NCBI RefSeq assembly: GCF_963678635.1
Contig: NC_087062.1
Coordinates: forward strand, 6,066,193 to 6,130,192
DNA: 64,000 bases
Reading direction: 5' to 3'
DNA from: Symsagittifera roscoffensis
Lineage: Eukaryota; Xenacoelomorpha; Acoela; Convolutidae
Numbering within the stretch: the stretch's first letter is position 1; the number at the start of each line of letters is the position of its first letter. A program made the translations under genes and the position numbers. A model generated the notes under the pieces. It was not told where the DNA came from. It was given only the letters and a program-made list of their open reading frames with translations, and searched no databases. Below, one piece after another: positions 12,473 to 24,618 of this stretch.

Positions 12473-13744
12473 ATGACAATTGAACACAAGCGGGCAACAT
12501 GTGTTGTAGACAGTCTAAATAACAATAAGCGCCGGAAAAACGTCAGTGTCAGTAAAACCGGCACGGGCAATAGCAGCCTGTGTAATGTACTAACCGGTCT
12601 AGACTAGGAGAATCCGATGTTTGCCGTATCCGCATCTCCCGGAAGCTGCACATGACAGACTCACATGGCTAACGCGTTCTTCGACGGTGACAATGATCGA
12701 TTTTATTATCGACGAGTATTATTGATTTCACCCGTTTTGATGACTCCGACCGAGACACGGACGCCGAGGTCATTCTAGACTTAGAGGACAAACTCAATTC
12801 GAAGAGTGACCACGTGAATCTGTTCATAACTGCAGTTTACGGTTAGAGTCCCCGTTTAGACGGATCGCTAGTGAGCATGATTGGAATATTCCAAAAACGC
12901 TCACCGAATCATTCATGAAGCAAACGGTGACTTTGTTTATCAGGCTGTCCATGAAATCCTCCGTCAGGGAAGACCGGGAGAAAATTTCAGGGAAAACCGA
13001 CAAAAAACTAGCGGACGAGTTGTTGCGTGCTCTTCTGAAGAAGTTCTCGAAGTCTCGCTCGTTGAAGAACCTCTCCATTGACGCTTTAAGAGACAATGAA
13101 GACTCAATTTCGGAACAGCTCTTCCAATCTTCAATGGAAAACCTCTGGACGCTTCTTCAGAAAGCACCGGAGCTGCCTACTGATAGAGTAGTCAAAATGT
13201 GGAGACAGACAAATCTAAGCTCATGAAACAAATGGAAGTCAGATAAATCATAACATGCTTATTAGAGCAATCGGCTCAACACAAGGCAGTAGGTGAAAGA
13301 ATAGCAAAAAACATTCAGAATGAAAACTAGGCCGAAATAAGAAAATGTGAGAGAAACGACAAGTTTTTTGAAGATGAGATAAAGAAAGTTATGAAGAGAC
13401 GACACGAAGCTCTGGAATGGTTCAACTCTCGGACTAACGAAGAAAAAGTAGCGGAAAGATAAGCCTTCGATATTGCTATAGAACAAGTTTTATTGAGTGA
13501 AAGGAAAACAAAAAATTATCGAAAAGTTGAGCATACCAAAATTATGGAGGAAGTATTCAATGTTGACATTGAAGTGTTAGCATTTGTGCAAATCGATATT
13601 GAAGGTAAAAGAAACAGAGTCAGGGAAAAAAGCAGCGTAGCTGAGATGACAGTTGGTGATTGCATTGACCTTGAAGTTCGAAGGGATCTAGTAAGGGATG
13701 ATAAAGTCCCTTACCCAGTGTATCGAGTTGCGAGCAAACACTAG
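12473..13744 (+). pseudogene. AIG1/GIMAP-like GTPase pseudogene, left single copy
   Basis: This copy runs from the N-terminal G domain through to a helical C-terminal region, so it shows what the array units are derived from. The G1 loop is degenerate (SKTGTGNSS for GKTGTGKSS). An in-frame TAG sits at the LD-stop-ENPM position shared with the array, and the G3 region near 12715 is scrambled. From 12915 the frame opens into an amphipathic helical region (12915-13226), then, after stops, a charged region and a last open stretch to 13744 ending VYRVASKH. AIG1-type GTPases are membrane- or immunity-associated G proteins; that role is family knowledge only. An array-like ORF1 is absent upstream. 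Several stops and frameshifts make it a pseudogene unless introns remove them. Confidence 0.65.
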
Positions 13745-14129
13745 CAGGCTAGACATGCATCAGACAAAAATGCTAGCAACTTTTGGGGATACTGTAAATG
13801 GTGGGATTTGTGCAAACAATGTTAACGCTTTTTTCAAAGAGCGGAGCAAGACCCCTGGACCTTAAGAACGTTCTCATCCGAATTGATTTATACAAATCAT
13901 GTTCTATTGCATTTTATTTGCATTTGCGGTAATGCGCTGGAAAAACATCATTCGAGGCCGAAAATGAGCCCTACAAAAAATCACTTGGTTCTGAATTACT
14001 GTTCGTCGCGCACACGCGTGACGATAAATGACGTTCTGCCTCAATTGAAAAAAGACCGATTCAGCGAATGAGAAGAGATTTAAAACACGAAATTCCGACA
14101 CAGACTTGGGTCTGATACATCTGTAGGAT

Positions 14130-14795
14130 TGCTATACGCAGGTATTAATTTATTTCACCCTTTTTCTGTCCAAAAGTAAATAAAAAACCTAATGATTTTC
14201 CAAAACCAACATAAGCCGAAAGCCGGATTTGTTTTAACACCTTCGCCGCGTCCTAAAGTGTAGAAATTTGGATATCTATATTTGGAGGGCCATGATAAGC
14301 CTTTGTCAACTTTACATAGCAAATACCAAAAAGGAACAAAATTTGCCATTGAAATGAAATGCGTTGCCAAAAAGCAATCGCGACAAACTTACTATCAGGA
14401 ATCATATGTTCGGAAAAGTTGATAAAGGGGTATAAACACCTGCCCCAAAACTACCCGAACATCATTTCAACAAAACCTTCGACTTCTAATCAACAGCAGT
14501 AGCCATAAAAATTCCTTCTTAAGTTGTCAATATCAATATCCAATAGTAAATTTAGCCCTACTATCTAGCCCATTCACAGCAGCATTACTCTTTAATTTAA
14601 ATTTATCTTTCTGCTTCCCACTCGATTTAACCAAAACTTTTGGGCAACACTTTTTCCGCTTAACAGAAATATAATACTAACTCCAAATAACATCATCTTG
14701 ATAATAATTCCATACAAAATTACCACCACGAAACAAACGAAGACTTCCACAGCTGGTTTTTGTTTATCCTTAGAATGAAATTGGACATATAGAAA
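14130..14795. other. Unrelated insertion within the SGNH-like remnant
   Basis: This stretch is missing from the right copy (46430-46900). It interrupts two tandem-related segments that both begin at a TCGAGG(C/T)C..AAATGAGCCCT sequence. No terminal repeats or credible ORF were recognised. Confidence 0.4.
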
Positions 14796-14804
14796 GTGCA
14801 TCAA

Positions 14805-15312
14805 TCGAGGTCAAAAATGAGCCCTCAGCAAATCTACAAAGATATCACGTCGTTTCTAAATTACTGGTCTTCGCGCACACGTGTGGCGAAAACTGACGTT
14901 CTGCCTCGCTTCAAAAATGACTGGTTTAGTAAATTAGAAGAGATTTAAAACATAAAACCGAAATTCCGACTCAGACTGGGGCCCGATACATCGGAGTTGG
15001 TAAGAAGTTCCAGAGTCATCTGTATGGCAAAAAGCATCTGACAGACGAAGGTGCATCATTCGAGGCCAAAAATGAGCCCTCAGCAAATCTACAATAAAAT
15101 CACGTTGCTTTTGAAATTACTGATCTTCGCTCACACTTGTTGCGATAACTGACGTTCCGTCTCCTTTCAAATATGACCGATTTATTAAATGAGAAGAGAT
15201 TTAAAACATAAAACCGAAATTCCGACTCAGACTGGGGCCCGATACATCGGAGTTGGTAAGAAGTTCCAGAATCATCTGTATGACAAAAAGTATCTGACAT
15301 ATGAAGGTGCAC
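14805..15312. repeat. 254-bp tandem duplication inside the SGNH-like remnant
   Basis: The sequence beginning TCGAGG(c/t)CAAAAATGAGC recurs at 14805 and 15059, and once more, more diverged, at 13951. The two adjacent copies share the GATTTAAAACATAAAACCG and GGGGCCCGATACATCGG blocks. Confidence 0.8.
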
Positions 15313-15639
15313 AAGTTTTTGTCAGCAATATTGTTCATGCCTTCAAAAAACGAATTATTAAACAAATAGATGCGATGACATCTAATTACTCAAGCTATTA
15401 ACAAAAACTTTTCCTTATGCTGTGCTTATTTTCTTCCCATTCATTTAAATTGTGTTTCCGCATCGTTTATGTTCAGTTTTCCTGAACACATATCACTTCT
15501 TTAAAAATGCTTCAGTTTATTCTTGCTATAATTTTGCTATTGTCGTTGTTTAAGTTGAGAAGAGTCGGAGATGCGGAGAGTTGCTTGCACCTTTGGTGTT
15601 TTCGACCCAAGTGCCAATGTTAAATGCTTGTCATACATA

Positions 15640-16488
15640 TCCATGAAATCCTCCGTCAGGAAAGACCGGGAGAGAATTTCAGGGAAAATCGACAAAAAAC
15701 TAGCAGACTACCTTTCCAGCACCAGTAAAGCTGGTGGGTGAGCAGGGTGCGGAAAAGAGCAGGAGAAAAAATTATGTTTATTATACTTTCGACCTGTTGC
15801 AATCGGTATTTACAACCATTTATTTCCAGCTGAAAATACCCAAGCAGAATATGTAACGCAAAATTTTTTTTGCATATAACTGATACAAATGCATGTGCCC
15901 GTGAAATCGATTGGTTCAATTTGGGCAAAAATAATACTTAGTCGACATATATTTATTTCTTTTCACATCGGCTTGAAACCTGTTAGAAGAAATTACACTG
16001 TTATGTGTATAGTGATATTGCGTCTAACAAGAAACTTGAGTACATCCGGACTAATCGATTCCTTTGCCTACAAATTTCACTAAAAACTTAAAAAATTGAT
16101 TAAAAACTAAACAACTTGAAACTTGAAAATAAACTAATTCACTTAATATTCGGTTTTAAAATTGTCTGGTTCTCTTTGGTGGCTAAATATGTGCTAACAA
16201 AAAAAATCCACGAAAAATTCAATCTATTAAACACACTAGATAGACAAAATTGATGATAAACAACAACCTGTACTTAGTTTATATTAGAAAAAGGGGTGAA
16301 ACATCGGATAATAAATCTAGAAATGTATCCAAAAACGTTATATAGAATATCATCGACATATGCATAAGGTATACCTGATTCCACTTGAATTACCAAACTG
16401 TCTAACCAAATTATGGCGTTTATAACGTAACAGAAGTTAAATAACGAATCCTGTTCAAATAAATTTTTTAAAGCTTTTATTCATTCAG
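15640..16488 (+). repeat. Array unit 0, 3' part only
   Basis: Begins inside the GTPase part. Its first 70 bp (CCATGAAATCCTCCGTCAGG onward) match the pseudogene at 12945-13010 better than the other array units do, then it switches to array-type sequence (GTAAAGCTGGTGGGTGAG). It is therefore the junction between the single-copy gene fragment and the array. Confidence 0.8.
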
Positions 16489-16745
16489 TGAGCGAATTAC
16501 CTGCCCAGAGAACCAGAATCACTTATACATACCTGCTGGAGCCAACAGTATACCACGAACAAGTTTATCCGGAAGATAGTTATACAGGAAATCTCTTACT
16601 TCAATATCTTAGAGGGGAGATATCGATTCGACATCTAATACTCACCGTTGAGAACAATCATTGGCCGCATGGGGACGACTTGGGTAACGAGAGTGACCCA
16701 TGGGAATATGATTTTGATCCTAATTATGATGATACTAAGTATTAA
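16489..16745 (+). CDS. ORF1, exon-like conserved ORF of the array unit
   Basis: Sequence just upstream (a pyrimidine-rich CTTTTATTCATTCAG) looks like a 3' splice acceptor, and the frame has no ATG at its start, so ORF1 reads as a terminal coding exon of about 83 codons. It contains an ITYTYLLEPTVYHE block, an LRGEISIRHLILTV block, and a Trp- and Asp-rich acidic tail ending DFDPNYDDY and TAA. Further open copies start at 21196, 22922, 24619, 26275, 32524, 35693, 39044 and 42399; the copies at 29398, 37387 and 40738 are broken, and units 2, 3, 8, 10 and 12 have lost the 3' half. I do not recognise a family. No in-phase donor exon was found. It may be a real retained exon or inert repeat DNA. 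Confidence 0.3.
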
Positions 16746-17590
16746 ATGTTCATTGAGGACAACGATGAAACCGAACATTATTTGAATGGTGTCTAACGAG
16801 AAATTAGACTTGTTTTTAACTAACTTCGGGAGATTTATCTAATTAAATTATTAGTTTTTCACAGCCAAATGGTAGTTCAACACAAGCGGGCAACATGTAT
16901 TCGGGACAGTCATGTTGACAATGACGCCGGAAACTCCTCATTGTCGGTAAAGCCCGGCACGGGCAAAAGCAGCCTGTGTAATGTAATAGCCGGTCTGGAC
17001 TAGGAGAATCCGATGTTAGCCGTATCCGCATCTCCCGAAAGCTGCACATCACAGACTCACAGGGCTAACGCGTTCTTCAACGGGGACATCGATCGACCTT
17101 TGAGTATTATTGATACCATCGGTTTTGACGATCCCGATAGAGACACGGGCGCCAAGATAATTCAAGACTTAGAGGCCAAACGGTCAAAGTCCCTGTTTGC
17201 AGGGATCGCCAGTCAGCATGATTGGAATTTTCTGAGAAATGTTTGGCAAAACGTTCTGAAACCAAACGGTCAGGAAAGACCGGAAAAAAACTCGCGAAAC
17301 CGACAAAAAACTAGCAGAGTACCTGTCCGACACCGGTAAAGCTGGTGGGTGAGCAGGGTGCGGAAAAGAGCAGGAGAAAAATTTATGTTTATTATACTTT
17401 CGACCTGTTGCACTCGGTATTTACTACCATTTTATTCCAGCTAGAAATACCCAGCAGAATTTGTAACGCAAAATTTTTTTGCATGTATCTGATACAAATG
17501 CATGCACCCATGAAATCGATTGGTTCAATTTGGGCAAAGATAATACTTAGTCAACATATATTTATTTCTTTTCACATCGGCTTGAAACCT

Positions 17591-17637
17591 GTTAGAAGAA
17601 ATTACACTGTTATGCGTATAGTGATATTGCGTCTAAC
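17591..17637 (+). other. Hairpin in the non-coding part of each unit
   Basis: GTTAGA pairs with TCTAAC at the ends and ATTACACT with AGTGATAT inside, giving a stem-loop of 47 nt with a loop around GTTATGCGTAT. The same structure occurs in nearly every unit about 250-350 bp after the GTPase remnant. Small changes in units 6-7 and 12, 13 and 15 weaken one arm. Function unknown. Confidence 0.55.
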
Positions 17638-18099
17638 AAGAAACTTGAATACATCCGAGCTAATTGATTTCTTTGCCTTACCAATTTCACTAAATACTTG
17701 AAAAATTTATTAAAAAATAAACAACTTGAAACTTTAAAATAAACTAGTTCATTTTAAATACGGTTATAAAATTATCTGGTTTTCTTTGGTGGCTAAACAT
17801 GTGCTTAACAAAAATAACCCACGAAAAATTCAGTCTATTAAACACACTAGATAGACAAAATTAATGATAAACAACAACCTGTACTTAGTTTAAATTAGAA
17901 AAAGGGGTGAAAACTCGGATAATAAATCTAGAAATGTATCTAATAAAGTTACATTGAATATCATCGACATATGCATAAAGTATACCTGATTCCACTTAAA
18001 TTACCAAACTGTCTAACCAAAATATGGCGTTTATAACGTAAGAGGAGTTAAATAACGAATCCTAATCAAATAAATTTTTTTAAGCTTTTATTCATTCAG

Positions 18100-19648
18100 T
18101 GAGCGATTTACCTAACCAGAGAACCAGAATAACTTATACATACCTGCTGGAGCCAACAGTGTACCACAAACATGTTTACCCGGAAGATAGTTATACAGGC
18201 ACTCTCTTACTTCAATATCTTAAAGGGAAATTAGACTTGTTTTTAACTAACTTCGGGAGATTTATCTAATTAAATTATTAGATTTTCACAACCAAATGGT
18301 AGTTCAACACAAGCGGGCAACATGTATTCTGGACAGTCATTTTGACAATGAGCGCCGGAAACTCCTCATTGTCGGTAAAACCGGCACGGGCAAAAGCAGT
18401 CTGTGTAATATATTAGCCGGTCTGGACTAGGAGAAACCGAAGTTTGCCGTATCCGCATCTCCCGAAAGCTGCACATCACAGACTCACAGGGCTAACGCGT
18501 TCTTCAACGTGCACATCGATCGACCTTTGAGTATTATTGATACCATCGGTTTTGACGATCCCGATAGAGACACGGACACCAAGGTAATTCAAGACTTAGA
18601 GGCCAAACTGAGGTCGAAGTGTAACCAGGTGAACCTGTTCATGATTTCAGTTAACGGTCGAAATCCCCGTTTGGAGGGATCGCCAGTCAGCATGATTGGC
18701 ATTTTCTAAGAAATCTTCGGCGAAGCGTTCTGAAACCAAACGGTGATTGTGTTCGTCAGACTGTCCATGAATTCCTCAGTCAGGAAAGACCGGAAAAAAC
18801 TCGGGAAACCGACAAGAAACTAGCACAGTACCTGTCCAACACCGGTAAAGCTGGTGGGTGAGCAGGGTGCGGAAAAGACCAGGAGAAAAATTTATGTTTA
18901 TTATACTTTCGACCTGTTGCACTCGGTATTTACTACCATTTATTTCCAGCTGGAAATACCCAAGCAGAAATTGTAACGCAAACTTTTTTTGCATGTAACT
19001 GATACAAATGCATGCAAATCGATACAAATGCATGCAAATCGATACAAATGCATGTACCCATGAAATCGATTGGTTCAATTTGGGCAAAGATAATACTTTG
19101 TCAGCATATATTTATTTCTTTTCACATCGGCTTGAAACTTGTTAGAAGAAATTACACTGTTATGCGTATAGTGCTATTACGTCTAACAAGAAACTTGAAT
19201 ACATCCGGGCTAATCAATTTTTTTGCCTCCAATTTTCACTAAATACTTGAAAAATTGATTAAAAATTAAACAACTTGAAACTTTAAAATAAACTGGTTCA
19301 TTTCAAATACGGTTATAAAAATGTCTGGTTTTCTTTGGTGACTAAACATGTGCTAAAAATAAATAACCCACAAAAAATTCAGTCTATTAAACACAAAAGA
19401 TAGACAAAATTAATGATAAACAACAACCTGTACTTAGTTTAAATTAGAAAAAGGGGTGAAAACTCGGATAATAAATCTAGAAATGTATCTAATAAAATTA
19501 TATGGAATATCATCGACATATGCATAAAGTATACCTGATTCCACTTAAATTACCAAACTGTCTAACCAAATTATGGCGTTTATAACGTAAGAGGAGTCTA
19601 ATAACGAATCCTGTTCAAAAAAATTTTTTAAAGCTTTTATTCATTCAG
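18100..19648 (+). repeat. Array unit 2
   Basis: ORF1 is truncated by the shared 180-bp deletion. GTPase remnant 18296-18860: intact GKTGTGKSS, TAG after GLD, DTIGFDD intact, and the frame open from the TAG through to GIF, where TAA follows; a TGA follows GEAF. Contains the 20-bp minisatellite at 19001. Confidence 0.9.
19001..19058. repeat. 20-bp minisatellite inside array units 2-5
   Basis: Three copies of a 20-bp unit, GATACAAATGCATGCAAATC, the last ending in GTACCC. The same three-copy state recurs near 20549, 22274 and 23971; other units have a single copy. Useful as a marker of unit descent. Confidence 0.9.
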
Positions 19649-21195
19649 TGAGCAAATTACCTAACCAGAGAACCATAATCACTTATACATACCTGCTGGA
19701 GCCAACAGTGTACCACAAACATGTTTACCCGGAAGATAGTTATACAGGCAATCTCTTACTTCAATATCTTAGAGGGAAATTAGACTTGTTTTTAACTAAC
19801 TTCGGGAGATTTATCTAATTAAATTATTAGTTTTTCACAACCAAATGGTAGTTCAACAAAAGCGGGCAACATGTATTCTGGACAGTCATGTTGACAATGA
19901 GCGCCGGAAACTCCTCATTGTCGGTAAAACCGGCACGAGCAAAAGCAGTCTGTGTAATATATTAGCCGGTCTGGACTAGGAGAAACCGAAGTTTGCCGTA
20001 TCCGCATCTCCCGAAAGCTGCACATCACAGACTCACAGGGCTAACGCGTTCTTCAACGGGCACATCGATCGACCTTTGAGTATTATTGATACCATCGGTT
20101 TTGACGATCCCGATAGAGACACGGACGCCAAGGTAATTCAAGACTTAGAGGCAAAACTGAGGTCGAAGTGTAACCAGGTGAACCTGTTCATGATTTCAGT
20201 TAACGGTCGAAATCCCTGTTTGGAGGGATCGCCAGTCAGCATGATTGGCATTTTCTAAGAAATCTTCGGCGAAGCGTTCTGAAACCAAACGGTGATTGTG
20301 TTCGTCAGACTGTCCTTGAATTCCTCAGTCAGGAAAGACCGGAAAAAACTCGGGAAACCGACAAGAAACTAGCAGAGTACCTGTCCAACACCGGTAAAGC
20401 TGGTGGGTGAGCCGGGTGCGGAAAAGACCAGGAGAAAAATTTATGTTTATTATACCTTCGACCTGTTGCACTCGGTATTTACTACCATTTATTTCCAGCT
20501 GGAAATACCCAAGCAGAAATTGTAACGCAAACTTTTTTTGCATGTAACTGATACAAATGCATGCAAATCGATACAAATGCATGCAAATCGATACAAATGC
20601 ATGTACCCATGAAATCGATTGGTTCAATTTGGGCAAAGATAATTTTTAGTCAGCATATATTTATTTCTTTTCACATCGGCTTGAAACTTGTTAGAAGAAA
20701 TTACACTGTTATGCGTATAAAGATATTACGTCTAACAAGAAACTTGAATACATCCGGGCTAATCAATTTTTTTGCCTCCAATTTTCACTAAATACTTGAA
20801 AAAATGATTAAAAATTAAACAACTTGAAACTTTAAAATAAACTGGTTCATTTCAAATACCATTATAAAAATGTCTGGTTTTCTTTGGTGACTAAACATGT
20901 GCTAAAAATAAATAACCCACAAAAAATTCAGTCTATTAAACACACAAGATAGACAAAATTAATGATAAACAACAACCTGTACTTAGTTTAAACTAGAAAA
21001 AGGGGTGAAAACTCGGATAATAAATCTAGAAATGTATCTAATAAAATTATATGGAATATCATCGACATATGCATAAAGTATACCTGATTCCATTTAAATT
21101 ACCAAACTGTCTAACAAAATTATGGCGTTTATAACGTAAGGAGTTTCATAACGAATCCTGTTCAAAAAAAATTTTTTAAGCTTTTATTCATTCAG
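19649..21195 (+). repeat. Array unit 3
   Basis: ORF1 is truncated as in unit 2. GTPase remnant 19845-20410: the G1 loop has Ser for Gly (KTGTSKSS); TAG after GLD; otherwise like unit 2. Carries the three-copy 20-bp minisatellite. Confidence 0.9.
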
Positions 21196-22921
21196 TGAGC
21201 CAATTACCTAACCAGAGAACCAGAATCACTTATACATACCTGCTGGAGCCAACAGTGTACCACGAACATGTTTATCCGGAAAACAATTATACAGGAAATC
21301 TCTTACTTCAATCTCTTAGAGGGGGAATATCGATTCGACATCTAATACTCACCGTTGATAACAATCATTGGGCGCATGGGGACGACTCGGGTAACCAGAG
21401 TGACCCATGGGAATATGATTTTGATCCTAATTATGATGATTACTAAGTATTAAATGTTCATTGAGGACAACGAAGAAACTGAACATTATTTGAATAGTGT
21501 CTAACGAGAAATTAGACTTGTTTTTAACTAACTTCGGGAGATTTATCTAATTCAATTATTAGTTTCTCACAACCAAATGGTAGTTCAACACAAGCGGGCA
21601 ACATGTATTCTGGACAGTCATGTTGACAATGAGCGCCGGAAACTCCTCATTGTCGGTACGGGCAAAAGCAGCCTGTGTAATATATTAGCCGGTCTGGACT
21701 AGGAGAAACTGAAGTTTGCCGTATCCGCATCTCCCGAAAGCTGCACATCACAAAATCACAGGGCTAACGCGTTCTTCAACGGGCACATCGATCGACCTTT
21801 GAGTATTATTGATACCATCGGTTTTGACGATCCCGATAGAGACACGGACGCCAAGGTAATTCAAGACTTAGAGGCAAAACTGAGGTCGAAGTGTAACCAG
21901 GTGAACCTGTTCATGATTTCAGTTAACGGTCGAAATCCCCGTTTGGAGGGATCGCCAGTCAGCATGATTGGCATTTTCTAAGAAATCTTCGGCGAAGCGT
22001 TCTGAAATCAAACGGTGATTGTGTTCGTCAGACTGTCCATGAATTCCTCAGTCAGGAAAGACCGGAAAAAACTCGGGAAACCGACAAGAAACTAGCAGAG
22101 TACCTGTCCAACACCGGTAAAGCTGGTGGGTGAGCAGGGTGCGGAAAAGACCAGTAGAAAAATTTATGTTTATTATACTTTCGACCTGTTGCACTCGGTA
22201 TTTACTACCATTTATTTCCAGCTGGAAATACCCAAGCAGAAATTGTAACGCAAACTTTTTTTGCATGTAACTGATACAAATGCATGCAAATCGATACAAA
22301 TGCATGCAAATCGATACAAATGCATGTACCCATGAAATCGATTGGTTCAATTTGGGCAAAGATAATACTTTGTCAGCATATATTTATTTCTTTTCACATC
22401 GGCTTGAAACTTGTTAGAAGAAATTACACTGTTATGCGTATAGTGATATTACGTCTAACAAGAAACTTGAATACATCCGGGCTAATCAATTTTTTTGCCT
22501 CCAATTTTCACTAAATACTTGAAAAATTGATTAAAAATTAAACAACTTGAAACTTTAAAATAAAACTGGTTCATTTCAAAAACGGTTATAAAATTGTCTG
22601 GTTTTCTTTGGTGACTAAACATGTGCTAAAAATAAATTACCCACAAAAAATTCAGTCTACTAAACACACAAGATAGACAAAATTAATGATAAACAACAAC
22701 CTGTACTTAGTTTAAATTAGAAAAAGGGGTGAAAACTCGGATAATAAATCTAGAAATGTATCTAATAAAGTTATATGGAATATCATCGACATATGCATAA
22801 AGTATACCTGATTCCACTTAAATTACCAAACTGTCTAACCAAAATATGGCGTTTATAACGTAAGAGGAGTTGAATAACGAATCCTAATCAAATAAATTTT
22901 TTTAAGCTTTTATTCATTCAG
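21196..22921 (+). repeat. Array unit 4
   Basis: Longest unit (1726 bp). ORF1 is open to YDDY (21446). GTPase remnant 21577-22133 lacks 9 bp of the G1 loop (reads VGTGKSS) and keeps the TAG after GLD. Carries the three-copy minisatellite at 22275. Confidence 0.9.
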
Positions 22922-24618
22922 TGAGCAAATTACCTAACCAGAGAACCAGAATCACTTATACATACCTGCTGGAGCCAACAGTGTACCACGAACATGTTTA
23001 TCCGGAAAACAATTATACAGGAAATCTCTTACTTCAATATCTTAGAGGGGGAATATCGATTCGACATCTAATACTCACAATTGATAACAATCATTGGCCG
23101 CATGGGGACGACTCGGGTAATCAGAGTGACCCATGGGAATATGATTTTGATCCTAATTATGATGATTACTAAGTATTAAATGTTCATTGAGGACAACGAT
23201 GAAACTGAACATTATTTGAATGGTGTCTAACGAGAAATTAGACTTGTTTTTAACTAGCTTCGGGAGATTTATCTAATTAAATTATTAGTTTTTCACAACC
23301 AAATGGTAGTTCAACACAAGCGGGCAACATGTATTTTGGACAGTCATGTTGACAATGAGCGCCGGAAACTCCTCATGGTCGGTAGAAACCGGCACGTTTA
23401 AAAGCATCCTGTGTAATATATTAGCCGGTCTGGACTAGGAGAAACCGATGTTTGCCGTATCCGCAGCTCCCGAAAGCTGCACATCACAGACTCACAGGGC
23501 TAACGCGTTCTTCAACGGGCACATCGATCGACCTTTGAGTATTATTGATACCATCGGTTTTGACGATCCCGATAGAGACAAGGACGCCAAGATAATTCAA
23601 GACTTAGAGGCCAACCTCAGGTCGAAGTGTAGCCAAGTGAATCTGTTCATGATTGCAGTTAACGGTCAAAGTCCCCGTTTGGAGGGATCGCCAGTCAGCA
23701 TGATTGTAACTTTCTAAGAAATGTTCGGCGAAGCGTTCTGAAACCAAACGGTCAGGAAAGACCGCAAAAAAACGCGGGAAACCGACAAGAAACTAGCAGA
23801 GTACCTGTCCGAAACCGGTTAAGCTGGTGGGTGAGCAGGGTGCGGAAAACACGAGAAAAATTTATGTTTATTATACTTTCGACATGTTGCACTCGGTATT
23901 TACTACCATTTATTTCCAGCTGGAAATACCCAAGCAGAAATTGTAACGCAAACTTTTTTTGCATGTAACTGATACAAATGCATGCAAATCGATACAAATG
24001 CATGCAAATCGATACAAATGCATGTACCCATGAAATCGATTGGTTCAATTTGGGCTAAGATAATACTTAGTCAACATATATTTATTTCTTTTCACATCGG
24101 CTTGAAACCTGTTAGAAGAATTAACACTGTTATGCGTAGAGTGATATTGCGTCTAACAACAATTTGGAATACATCCGGGCTAATCGATTTCTTTGCCTAC
24201 AAATTTCACTAAATACTTGAAAAATTGGTAAAAATTAAACAACTTGAAACTTTAAAATAAACTGGTTCATTTCAAATACGGTTATAAAATTGTCTGATTT
24301 TCTTTGGTGGCTAAACATGTGCTTAACATAAATAACCCGCAAAAAATTCAGTCCATTAAACACCCTAGATAGACAAAATTAATGATAAACAACGACCTGT
24401 ACTTAGTTTAAATTAGAAAAAGGGGGTGAAAACTCGGATAAAAAATCTAGAAATGTATCCAAAAAAGTTATATGGAATATCATCAACATATGCATAAAGT
24501 ATACCTGATTCCACATAAATTACCAAACTGTCTAACCAAATTATGGCGTTTATAAAGTAAGAGGAGTTAAATAACGAATCCTGTTCAAATAAATTTTTTA
24601 AAGCTTTTATTCATTCAG
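22922..24618 (+). repeat. Array unit 5
   Basis: ORF1 is open (to 23172). GTPase remnant 23303-23834: the G1 loop is destroyed by an extra base (GGTAGAAACC) and by a changed ACGTTTAAAA. TAG after GLD; the frame is then open 23448-23717 through DTIGFDD. Carries the three-copy minisatellite at 23970. Confidence 0.9.

Larger units (their letters stand above)
13850..15415 (+). pseudogene. SGNH-hydrolase-like remnant, left copy
   Basis: Directly follows the GTPase pseudogene, with the same junction order as the right copy. Pieces in shifting frames read like the second half of an SGNH/GDSL-type hydrolase: a strand-like VTINDVLP segment near 14030, and at 15189-15401 an open frame containing LYDKKYLTYEGAQVF, which resembles the D-x-x-H block carrying the catalytic Asp/His. 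No GDS nucleophile block was found. The region is interrupted by an unrelated 0.65-kb insertion and a 254-bp internal duplication. Family assignment rests on motif resemblance only. Confidence 0.35.
16489..18099 (+). repeat. Array unit 1
   Basis: ORF1 is open (16489-16745, ending YDDTKY). GTPase remnant 16869-17350: single-base indels around the G1 loop, TAG after GLD, no CGCATC frameshift (this copy keeps TATCCGCATC), DTIGFDD intact, and a 50-bp deletion removing the strand after the G3 region. Confidence 0.9.

Noticed and set aside
18776-22359. Minus-strand frames of 75-103 codons repeated in most array units
   Set aside because: They overlap the GTPase end and the non-coding part, lack a proper ATG, vary in start with the 20-bp minisatellite and merely recur because the DNA recurs.
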